23,102 bases of DNA from GWB1-54-5 sp035290085 (GTDB lineage: Bacteria; Patescibacteriota; Gracilibacteria; Peribacterales; Peribacteraceae). A program made the translations under genes and the position numbers. Below are positions 6,196-13,823 of the stretch, in pieces. The stretch spans positions 1 through 23,102 of the forward strand of contig DATDVK010000008.1 of NCBI GenBank assembly GCA_035290085.1, read 5' to 3'. Within the stretch, counting starts at the first letter, position 1, and each line of letters opens with the position of its first letter. The notes beneath the pieces are model-generated. The model was not told the DNA's origin. It was given only the letters and a program-made list of their open reading frames with translations, and did no database searches.

Positions 6196-8691
6196 CTACC
6201 CGATTCTCCTCATTATCTCCCTGTCCACGAAATCTTTCGCGCGGCCGTACGTCAGGCGGGAGAGTTGTTTGAACGCCTCAGCTGCCTGCTCGTCTTTGGG
6301 GTATGTTTTGTCGAGCCAGGGACGTGGTACTTCTATGGAGAATGGTCTGGAAGGTTGGCCTTCCACGCTCAGTTTCATGGCGCCCTTAAAGGCGTCGATG
6401 TTGATGAGGTCCTGTTCAGAGAAGACCGGAGCCATTTCCTTCGCACACACTTCGGCGTCCTGCGGGCCAATCTTGTAGAACATCATCGTGCCCACGTTGC
6501 CAAAAACTGCGCCCCTCAGGCTGACATTGCCGGAGATCTTGCTCTCCTTTTCCAGCTGATCGATGTACTGGTGGGCAAGGATGAGGCCAAGACGGTACTT
6601 GCGGGCTTCGGAGAGAATAGACTCAATGGAAGGGGTCACGAAGTTCTGGAACTCGTCGATGTAGAGGTAAAAGTCGCGGCGCTGCTCATTTGTCTGCCGC
6701 TGCCTGCGCATGGCTGCAACCTGGATTTTACTCACGATGATCAAACCGAGGAGCTGGGCGTTGATGTCTCCGACGAGTCCTTTACTCAGGTTCATGAGCA
6801 GGATCTTCCCCTCATTCATGCATTTGGAGATATCGAAGGCACTGCGTGTCTGCCCCACGATGTTCCGGATGAGCGTATTGGTATAGAACTGGCCGAACTT
6901 CGCTGCGAAGTAGGGGATCATTTCCTGCTTCTCACGCTGTCCGGTCTGGACCATCTGTTTTTCCCAGAAAGCGCGGACAATGGGGTTTTTCACTTTCGAT
7001 ACTTTGTACCGCTGCCACTCTTCGTCCGTGAAAAGTTTCACGAGATCGGTGATGGCGCCGCCTTCATCCTCATCATCCATGAGTGTCAGACACCCGTTGC
7101 GGAAGTAGTCCTGAATACGCGGACCGAAAATTTCTTCCCCGAACATCTTCACCATCATGTTCATGGCATCGAGTGCGACAAGGTCTTTCTCTTCCGGAGT
7201 CTCTGCCTCCAGCAGGTTGAGTCCCATGGGTCTTTCCGTGTCTGCGGGATTGAAGTAAACCACGTCGTCGGCGCGTTCACGCGGAATGTACGGCAGCAGA
7301 TCCTCAATGAGTGACCCGTGCGGATCCACCACGCAGCAGCCAATATTGTTATGGAAGTCCTGGCGTGCCATGAGCTGGATGATCGAAGATTTCCCCGTGC
7401 CGGTCTGCCCGATGATGTAGAAATGACGGAAGCGGTCTTCGTTGCCCATGTATATCTTGCGTTTCTCTCCCCGGTAGGTGTTTGTTCCAAGGAGCAAACC
7501 CTCTGTTGGTATGTTCTTGGGTGCTGGTGCCACCTTGAAGTTCTGCCATTTAATGGTTTCAACTTTGTTGTACTTGATGTTGGGGAAGTGGAAGAAACTT
7601 GTGAGCTCAGGGGCTCCCAGGAGCATCACGGGGCTTGCGATACCCGCAGGAATGCCCAGTCGGGGGGAACGCCGGATGAATCTGAAGGTGGTGTTTCTCT
7701 TGCTGGAGAGCTTCGATCTTCTGAGGCGGTTCCCACGCATGTCGCTGAATTGCGTGAATGCGGCACAGACTTCTTGGAGAAGGTTCTGTGCACGGAGGAG
7801 AGTATCTGCGGAGGTGACGACACGGACCACTGCTGTGAAACCGGGGCTGCTTGCCTTCTCATCCACAGTTTTACTGTATTCCTCCACCATCTGAGACACG
7901 CGCTCGCCCGTTGCTTTGCTCTCAGATTGCAGATCTACCACATCATCTCCTGTGGTGAGGAGACTGAAGCCGGTGCTGAGCCAGGAAATGGGATTCCACC
8001 ATCTGAGCCCTTTCTTCTTCTTGGGGTTCAAGAGGTTCTGGGCTTCTTTCTGCAGTTTTTTCTGCCAGCCGGATTTGGCTGGGCGGAGGACGAACTGCAC
8101 GGCGGCCCCCTCAGTTTCTTTCAGCTTCGAGAAGGCGTTTGTCATGGTGCTCAGAGGATCACTCTTGAGCTGCTGGTATGTTTTGAATATTTTCGTGAAT
8201 GGTCCTCGCGGGATGAGTGTCCGTGCCGCAACGATGGATTTGTCTGTGAAGATGTTGTAGTCCTCCACCTCGTCAATGATGGTATCGGGATAGAAGGAGG
8301 TGATTTGCTTTTCTATCAAGTGGACAATGGCCCGCGGGCAGACGACGAAGAAGAGGATTTCGCCTTGCAGTGCAGCATACTCAAAGGAGATGAAGGGTTG
8401 CCCCCTCCACCATCGCCTTGCAGTTCCGTGGTATAGACTGTGGAGTGACTGGTAGAAGTGATCCATGACCCCCAGCACCTCACGGAAGTCCTGGCCAGAG
8501 GAGTAGCGTTCGGATTCCGTTTCTTTCTCTTCTTTGCTTTCCTTTTTCGGGACAAGAATCTGGAGGAAGACGAGGTCGCGTTCACGGCGGAAATCCGCGA
8601 GAAGCCGGCAGAGCCATAGCACGACATGCACGCCGATGAAGACAGATGCAGCAGAGCCGAGGCCCAGGAAAAGCTGGTTCAAAGTGGGCAT
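6196..8691 (-). CDS. TraG/VirD4-like type IV secretion/conjugation-family ATPase, membrane anchored
   Basis: This encodes 831 residues. An N-terminal hydrophobic helix (about 8-30) is followed by a soluble region of about 350 residues with alpha/beta character. The ATPase core has a Walker A motif G-Q-T-G-T-G-K-S-S near residue 432, then V-V-D-P-H-G-S-L-I, and a Walker B motif L-Y-I-D-E-F-Q-N-F near residue 677, followed by A-R-K-Y-R-L-G and A-H-Q-Y. This order fits the TraG/VirD4/DUF87-type DNA-pumping ATPases. No relaxase, VirB4, pilin or other mating-pair gene is in the window, so it is an orphan here. It could act in DNA or protein translocation; a housekeeping role is possible because such orphans occur in other reduced genomes. 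It starts at ATG 8 nt after a TAGAAT box. Confidence 0.88.
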   Translation of the reverse strand: MPTLNQLFLGLGSAASVFIGVHVVLWLCRLLADFRRERDLVFLQILVPKKESKEEKETESERYSSGQDFREVLGVMDHFYQSLHSLYHGTARRWWRGQPFISFEYAALQGEILFFVVCPRAIVHLIEKQITSFYPDTIIDEVEDYNIFTDKSIVAARTLIPRGPFTKIFKTYQQLKSDPLSTMTNAFSKLKETEGAAVQFVLRPAKSGWQKKLQKEAQNLLNPKKKKGLRWWNPISWLSTGFSLLTTGDDVVDLQSESKATGERVSQMVEEYSKTVDEKASSPGFTAVVRVVTSADTLLRAQNLLQEVCAAFTQFSDMRGNRLRRSKLSSKRNTTFRFIRRSPRLGIPAGIASPVMLLGAPELTSFFHFPNIKYNKVETIKWQNFKVAPAPKNIPTEGLLLGTNTYRGEKRKIYMGNEDRFRHFYIIGQTGTGKSSIIQLMARQDFHNNIGCCVVDPHGSLIEDLLPYIPRERADDVVYFNPADTERPMGLNLLEAETPEEKDLVALDAMNMMVKMFGEEIFGPRIQDYFRNGCLTLMDDEDEGGAITDLVKLFTDEEWQRYKVSKVKNPIVRAFWEKQMVQTGQREKQEMIPYFAAKFGQFYTNTLIRNIVGQTRSAFDISKCMNEGKILLMNLSKGLVGDINAQLLGLIIVSKIQVAAMRRQRQTNEQRRDFYLYIDEFQNFVTPSIESILSEARKYRLGLILAHQYIDQLEKESKISGNVSLRGAVFGNVGTMMFYKIGPQDAEVCAKEMAPVFSEQDLINIDAFKGAMKLSVEGQPSRPFSIEVPRPWLDKTYPKDEQAAEAFKQLSRLTYGRAKDFVDREIMRRIG

Positions 8692-8699
8692 ATCTTACC

Positions 8700-8705
8700 A
8701 TTCTA
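8700..8705 (-). promoter_or_regulatory. -10 box of the TraG/VirD4-like gene
   Basis: Minus-strand TAGAAT (5 of 6) lies 8 nt before the ATG at 8691. The -35 region at 17 nt is poor. The spacing again points to a leaderless message. Confidence 0.4.
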
Positions 8706-8817
8706 TCATGAATAATGCGCCAGAGATAGCTGGCAGCTTTCGGGTTTTTGCATTCGGCGTATTACTTTTAGGCACTTCGACAGTTGTGCCTTACGCCTTT
8801 CTGGATGCTGAGAGCCG

Positions 8818-8904
8818 TTCACCCGACTCCGCAGGAGGCCACGGGCGTAAGCCCGTGGAGGAATGCGGGTGAAGCCGCGAAGCCCGAAGGGCGAAGTGGC
8901 CTCC
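8818..8904. repeat. Nested palindromes with a GTAA-loop hairpin
   Basis: CCACGGGC (8839-8846) and GCCCGTGG (8851-8858) enclose a GTAA loop. An outer pair TTCACCCG (8818-8825) / CGGGTGAA (8866-8873) brackets that hairpin. A third pair GGAGGCCA (8834-8841) / TGGCCTCC (8897-8904) overlaps it and would form a competing structure. Together with the next repeat it fills the 286-bp gap between the ATPase gene and the first receiver gene; I see no gene in that gap. Confidence 0.7.
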
Positions 8905-8953
8905 CGCTACGCCGGGTTCCGCCGCCGCCTTGCAGCAGCGCATGAAAGAGATG

Positions 8954-8973
8954 CCACGGCCGTAAGGCCGTGG
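8954..8973. repeat. Second GTAA-loop hairpin (REP-like)
   Basis: CCACGGCC (8954-8961) and GGCCGTGG (8966-8973) enclose GTAA. It has the same size, the same loop and the same outer CCACGG/CCGTGG bases as the hairpin at 8839-8858, with paired changes in the inner stem. It abuts the 3' end of the receiver gene at 8978 and may also serve as its terminator structure, although no T-run follows. Confidence 0.65.
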
Positions 8974-8977
8974 AGCT

Positions 8978-9364
8978 TCACTTATTCCAGTACCGTCTCG
9001 CTTTCATGAGATCATCCACCATTTCGAGGAGCTTGCGCATGGTCATTTGGCTCTTGATGAAGTAGTCGTCTGCCCCCAGTTCCTCTCCGCGGGCTCTGTT
9101 CTTGTCGTCACCGAAGTTTGTGAGCAGAATGATAGGGAACGTCCGCTCTTCCTTCGGGAATTTCTCCAGTACGGAAAACCCATCCATGACAGGCATGTTG
9201 ATGTCTAAAAGGAGGAGATCTGGCGTTTCCTGCTCTATGGCGGTGAGTGTTTCTTCGCCGTTATTCGCTGTGTGGATTTTGTATCCCGCAATGGAGAACT
9301 TCTTCACGTAGACTTCCCGCAGTACAGGGTCGTCCTCAGCGACAAGGATGTATCCTTTTTCCAA
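8978..9364 (-). CDS. Stand-alone response-regulator receiver protein (CheY-like)
   Basis: These 128 residues are one receiver domain and nothing else. The acidic pair is Asp11/Asp12, the phospho-acceptor Asp54 in L-L-L-L-D-I-N-M-P, the switch Thr82 in I-L-L-T-N and the conserved Lys104 in F-I-K. All key residues are intact, so it should take a phosphate from a histidine kinase, which is not in this window. With no output domain it must act through protein contact. The only in-frame start is TTG at 9364; it lies 11 nt after a perfect TATAAT box. It is closely related to the receiver gene upstream (shared L-L-T-N-F-G-D and G-E-x-L-G), so the pair is probably a tandem duplication. Confidence 0.93.
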   Translation of the reverse strand: MEKGYILVAEDDPVLREVYVKKFSIAGYKIHTANNGEETLTAIEQETPDLLLLDINMPVMDGFSVLEKFPKEERTFPIILLTNFGDDKNRARGEELGADDYFIKSQMTMRKLLEMVDDLMKARRYWNK

Positions 9365-9375
9365 TTCTTGCTATT

Positions 9376-9404
9376 ATTATAGCACAAATATCTGTTTGGG
9401 TAAA
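9376..9404 (-). promoter_or_regulatory. Promoter of the first receiver gene
   Basis: On the minus strand TTTACC (9404-9399) is followed after 17 nt by a perfect TATAAT (9381-9376). The TTG start at 9364 is 11 nt past the -10 box, so the leader would be about 4-5 nt. Confidence 0.65.
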
Positions 9405-9501
9405 TAAGGCATCCTGAGCAATCCAAAGCCCAGAAATGCAGTTTAGAGGTCCAATAATGGCAGTATGTAGCCTTGAATCCTCCCACGGCATCCTCTCTCT
9501 T

Positions 9502-9891
9502 CTACTGCAAGAGTTTATCCACAAGAGAGACGAGTGCTTTGATCGTCATGTCCTTTTTCACGAGGAAGTGGTGCACGCCCAGCTTCTCTCCCCGTTCTCT
9601 GTTTTTTTCATCTCCGAAGTTTGTGAGAAGAATGACGTCGAAAGGCCGGTCTTCCAACGGATATTTCTCCAGAACGCCGAATCCGTCGATGACTGGCATA
9701 TTGATGTCGAGCACGAGCAAATCGGGGGATTCTTCTTCTATGGCGGCGATGGTCTTTTCCCCATCCTCAGCAGTCCGAATGCGGTAGCCCGCAAGGGAAA
9801 ATTTCTTCTTGTAGAGATCCCGCAGGAGAGGGTCGTCCTCCGCGATGAGAATGGAGTGGGCTGCCACGAGGGGAATGGTAGAGTGCACCAT
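9502..9891 (-). CDS. Stand-alone response-regulator receiver protein (CheY-like), paralogue
   Basis: These 129 residues again form a single receiver domain, with an 8-residue N-terminal extension relative to the neighbour. The acidic pair is Asp19/Asp20, the phospho-acceptor Asp62 in L-V-L-D-I-N-M-P, the switch Thr90 and Lys112 in F-L-V-K. The domain is complete and should be phosphorylatable. It has no DNA-binding output. It is separated from its paralogue by 137 bp and from tsf by 76 bp, all on the minus strand. A separate promoter is not obvious; the gap carries a hairpin and an A/T-rich stretch directly before the ATG. The start gives M-V-H-S and lacks a Shine-Dalgarno sequence; a later start would cut into the first beta strand. 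Confidence 0.93.
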   Translation of the reverse strand: MVHSTIPLVAAHSILIAEDDPLLRDLYKKKFSLAGYRIRTAEDGEKTIAAIEEESPDLLVLDINMPVIDGFGVLEKYPLEDRPFDVILLTNFGDEKNRERGEKLGVHHFLVKKDMTIKALVSLVDKLLQ

Positions 9892-9920
9892 TCTTTAAAG
9901 TAAAGAGTTCCCACAGGGCA

Positions 9921-9950
9921 GAGAAGCCCGCCAGGGTGGCCGTGGCTCTC
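9921..9950 (-). terminator. Hairpin downstream of tsf, possible terminator
   Basis: On the minus strand GAGAGCC pairs with GGC-TTCTC (one bulged T), with an inner GCCA/TGGC around CCC. It lies 18 bp past the tsf stop. There is no immediate T-run, so intrinsic termination is doubtful. Confidence 0.3.
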
Positions 9951-9967
9951 CATCTGGGTCAAAAGTC

Positions 9968-10744
9968 CTACTCTACGGCAATGCGGACATAGCGGGAAAT
10001 TGTTGCACCGTTGAGATATTGGGTGACTGTCTTTCCCGGGTCTTTGACGAAAGCCTGTGTGGTGAGTGCGTTCTCTTCACGGAATTTCTTCTCTTTTCCG
10101 ATCATTATTTTCTCCATAATCGCCTCTGGTTTTCCTTCTTTAGAGAGCTGCTCTTTCCAGATTTCCTTCTCTTTCACAATGTCTCCTGCCGGAACATCTT
10201 GCGGTGTGACATAGCGCGGATTCATTGCTGCTGCATGCATAGCCACGTCCTTGGCAATTTCCGCGGTACCTCCTTCGAGTGCTACGATCACGCCAATCTT
10301 TCCGTTCGTGTGCACGTAGCGTCCGAGGACGGAGCCTTCTATGCGGTGGAGTGCACCGAGTGAAATGTTCTCGCCGAGCTTCTGGACTGCCTCCGGGACT
10401 TTCGTTCCTGCAAGCTTCTTCGCTGCTTCCTCGCCATCAGCCAGGAGTGTGTTGACCAATGCTTCTCCAAGTGCAAGGAAATTGTCATCCCGTGCCACGA
10501 AGTCCGTCTCGCATTTCACATACACAAGTGCGGCGGTGCCACTTTTTTCTTTCCCGAAGATCAGTCCTTCGGACTGATCCCGCGCCGCCTTCTTGGCGGC
10601 CAGCGCTATCCCGCGCTTGCGGAGCAGTTCTATGGCTTTCTCCTCATCTCCCGCAGCATCTTCCAGTGCCTTCTTGCATTCGAGAATGGAGACGCCAGTG
10701 CGGCTGCGGAGGGAGGAAATTGCAGAAGTCGAAATGTGAGACAT
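9968..10744 (-). CDS. tsf: Translation elongation factor EF-Ts
   Basis: This 258-residue protein is the nucleotide-exchange factor that releases GDP from EF-Tu. The N-terminal UBA-like domain (about 1-50) shows R-S-R-T-G-V-S-I-L-E-C-K-K-A-L, and the diagnostic exchange motif C-E-T-D-F-V-A-R is near residue 80. A second core subdomain follows (about 110-255) with M-H-A-A-A-M-N-P-R and the C-terminal T-V-x-x-Y-L. The length is slightly below that of E. coli EF-Ts, as in many bacteria. It follows rpsB by 22 bp on the same strand, the near-universal rpsB-tsf order, and is surely co-transcribed with it. The start is ATG with no Shine-Dalgarno sequence; the preceding bases are pyrimidine-rich. Confidence 0.97.
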   Translation of the reverse strand: MSHISTSAISSLRSRTGVSILECKKALEDAAGDEEKAIELLRKRGIALAAKKAARDQSEGLIFGKEKSGTAALVYVKCETDFVARDDNFLALGEALVNTLLADGEEAAKKLAGTKVPEAVQKLGENISLGALHRIEGSVLGRYVHTNGKIGVIVALEGGTAEIAKDVAMHAAAMNPRYVTPQDVPAGDIVKEKEIWKEQLSKEGKPEAIMEKIMIGKEKKFREENALTTQAFVKDPGKTVTQYLNGATISRYVRIAVE

Positions 10745-10764
10745 GGTAAGAAGAGGGAAAGAGA

Positions 10765-11442
10765 TTATTTTGTTGCGGTCAATGTCTCCTTCAGTGTGCC
10801 GAGAATGAGGAGAAGAGATTTCACAGCATCATCGTTCGCTGGAATGAATTCGGTGAAATCCGCAGGATTCGCATTGCTGTCGCAAATTCCATAGACGGGA
10901 ATGCTCAGCTTCCGTGCTTCGGCGATTGCCACGGAGTCACGCACTGCATCTATGACGAAGACGGCATCTGGTGTGTGTTTCATGGTCGAGACGCCGGAGA
11001 GTGCCGCATCGAGCTTGGCGAGTTTCTTCCTGAGGGAAACCTGCTCTTTCTTCGTGTACTTCTCCACCTCACCGGTGCGGAACGACTCCTGGAGATCGAG
11101 GTAGTACTTCAGGCGGTTTTTGATGGTGCTCCAGTTTGTGAGGAGGCCCGGGATCCACTTCTTTGTCACTGTTGGCTGGTGCAGAGTCTCGCCCATGTCT
11201 TCAATCATGGGGATGCTCTGCTGCTTGGTGGAGACGAAGAGGATGGTTTTCCCTTCGGTCTGCAGTTTCTTGAGTGCATTGCACACCTTTTCGAGGTGCG
11301 TGCGTGTCTGCTCGAGATCGAAGATGTGAATATCTTTGCGGCTCCCGTAGAGGTACGGTGCCATACGGGGGTTCCACTTGCTCGTGGGATGTCCGAGGTG
11401 GCACGCGGCATCGATAAGTTCCTTTTCGGTTGGAATTGCCAT
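10765..11442 (-). CDS. rpsB: Small ribosomal subunit protein uS2
   Basis: This 225-residue S2 is shorter than usual (about 240-260). It opens with a compact L-I-D-A-A-C-H-L-G-H, lacking the longer N-terminus of many S2 proteins. The diagnostic H-L-G-H, W-N-P-R-M-A-P-Y-L-Y-G and I-H-I-F-D-L segments follow, then F-V-S-T-K, the W-I-P-G-L-L-T-N-W block near residue 95, a helical insertion (about 125-155) and D-A-V-F-V-I-D. S2 sits on the back of the 30S subunit near the mRNA exit. It heads the operon with tsf. A promoter about 150 bp upstream leaves an unusually long 5' leader for this window. No Shine-Dalgarno sequence precedes the ATG. Confidence 0.97.
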   Translation of the reverse strand: MAIPTEKELIDAACHLGHPTSKWNPRMAPYLYGSRKDIHIFDLEQTRTHLEKVCNALKKLQTEGKTILFVSTKQQSIPMIEDMGETLHQPTVTKKWIPGLLTNWSTIKNRLKYYLDLQESFRTGEVEKYTKKEQVSLRKKLAKLDAALSGVSTMKHTPDAVFVIDAVRDSVAIAEARKLSIPVYGICDSNANPADFTEFIPANDDAVKSLLLILGTLKETLTATK

Positions 11443-11591
11443 GGGGCAGAAGGGAAGAGAGTAGAGGCTCAGCGCGCTGTCGATGAGATATCGATCCTTA
11501 GCTGCCTTCCGACGTCTATTCGCCTTGATGCGGAGGATTTCCCGTGTGTTCGGGATCAGGACCGCAGCGATCAGTCGGAAGTGGTGGAGCA

Positions 11592-11620
11592 GTTATACTG
11601 AACCCTTTCTGCTTCTGCAA
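11592..11620 (-). promoter_or_regulatory. Promoter of rpsB-tsf with a long 5' leader
   Basis: On the minus strand TTGCAG (11620-11615) and TATAAC (11597-11592) are 17 nt apart. Transcription should start near 11585, giving a leader of about 143 nt to the rpsB ATG. The leader contains a GCTGC...GCAGC long-range pair and a CGAT/ATCG hairpin. Autogenous control by S2 through such a leader is known in other bacteria and is possible here. Confidence 0.5.
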
Positions 11621-11716
11621 GCAAAATCCGTTCTTTGATTCAGACGGAAATTTGGGGAAAGCTGTGCAAACTTTTTGTACATAAAATAATCACGCAACAG
11701 AAGTGCTGTGTGCCTA

Positions 11717-11744
11717 GTGACATCTCATTGCGGGTGCGTACTAT
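11717..11744 (+). promoter_or_regulatory. Promoter of the small hypothetical gene at 11768
   Basis: GTGACA (11717-11722, 5 of 6) and TACTAT (11739-11744, 4 of 6) are separated by 16 nt. Transcription should begin near 11751, shortly before the ATG at 11768. Confidence 0.45.
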
Positions 11745-11767
11745 ACGCGCTCCTTTCCTCTTATTTC

Positions 11768-12184
11768 ATGGTGAGTTTCTCTTCATCGGAAGATGTACGC
11801 ATGCAGCAGATCAAGGGGAAAATTACCGGTTTGGAAGGGGATTTGGAGCATCTCTTCGGGTACGTGGACAGCTTGCCGGGGGCCGAGCAGAGGGAGGCCC
11901 GGGCTGCGCTGCGGAGAGCTTTTGATATGGGGCGGTCCATCAGTGATCTTGACCGTGTGCCTGCCACTCCTCCCATAGGGGAGAATGAGGTACCGCTCCT
12001 CGGTCCTGAGCTGCGCCACCATGTCATGCAGATGCGGAAGGTCTACGGGGATATTGATGACGTACGGCAGATGATCGAGAGCATGTTTGGCGATGTGTCG
12101 CTCAACTACCTCCATGCCGCTCTTCGCAAAGAGCGGAAGAGCACTACGGGCACCGCCACTACAGAATTTGGCGTTGCGGTGTAG
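11768..12184 (+). CDS. Hypothetical protein, helical
   Basis: From this ATG the protein has 138 residues that I do not recognise. It is predicted mostly helical: residues about 15-60 carry an acidic/amphipathic stretch, 75-125 hold H-H-V-M-Q-M-R-K-V-Y-G-D-I-D-D-V and a Met/Leu-rich helix, and the tail is Thr-rich and basic. There is no signal peptide, membrane helix or cysteine motif. An alternative start at 11801 has a GGAAG sequence 8 nt upstream, one of the few Shine-Dalgarno-like sites in this window, and would remove 11 residues. A longer GTG start at 11708 would precede the predicted promoter -35 box and is unlikely. The gene lies between rpsB (divergent) and glyS (convergent). Confidence 0.6.
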   Translation: MVSFSSSEDVRMQQIKGKITGLEGDLEHLFGYVDSLPGAEQREARAALRRAFDMGRSISDLDRVPATPPIGENEVPLLGPELRHHVMQMRKVYGDIDDVRQMIESMFGDVSLNYLHAALRKERKSTTGTATTEFGVAV

Positions 12185-12197
12185 AGTGAACATCTGG

Positions 12198-12295
12198 CGG
12201 AGGAGACCATTCCCGAGAAGAATACTAGAGTAATAGAATACTAGGACAGCAACGCGGTTGTCCTATTACTCTAGTATTCTCATTCCTATTATTCT
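12198..12295. repeat. 98-bp palindromic element, copy 2 (inverted relative to copy 1)
   Basis: This matches the reverse complement of 17208-17305 at 94 of 98 bases. The core is a 16-bp arm AATACTAGAGTAATAG, an extra 8-nt AATACTAG, the stem GACAGC/GTTGTC with loop AACGCG, and the return arm CTATTACTCTAGTATT. Two of the four differences change the loop and turn one stem pair from G-C to G.U. It fills the gap between the convergent ends of the small hypothetical gene and glyS. Confidence 0.85.
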
Positions 12296-12306
12296 CCACT
12301 GTCTCC

Positions 12307-13716
<1,410 letters not shown>

Positions 13717-13774
13717 ACGTGGGCCTACGGTAGCAGCCAATGCTCCCGAGCGCTATATACTGCGAAAACAGATA

Positions 13775-13803
13775 TTCAAATACAAGTCAAAATATGTTAT
13801 AAT
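13775..13803 (+). promoter_or_regulatory. Promoter of prsW
   Basis: TTCAAA (13775-13780) and a perfect TATAAT (13798-13803) are 17 nt apart. The ATG at 13824 is 20 nt past the -10 box, so the leader is about 14 nt, with no Shine-Dalgarno sequence. Confidence 0.65.
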
Positions 13804-13823
13804 AATACAACAGACATACTTCC

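Noticed and set aside
6265..8436. Two long plus-strand open frames of 349 and 372 codons
   Set aside because: They are antisense to the TraG/VirD4-like ATPase gene; their translations are Cys/His/Val-rich shadow protein with no domain.
11443..11600. Possible tRNA gene upstream of rpsB
   Set aside because: There is no GGTTCRANYCC T-arm or acceptor pairing; I found no tRNA or rRNA anywhere in the window.
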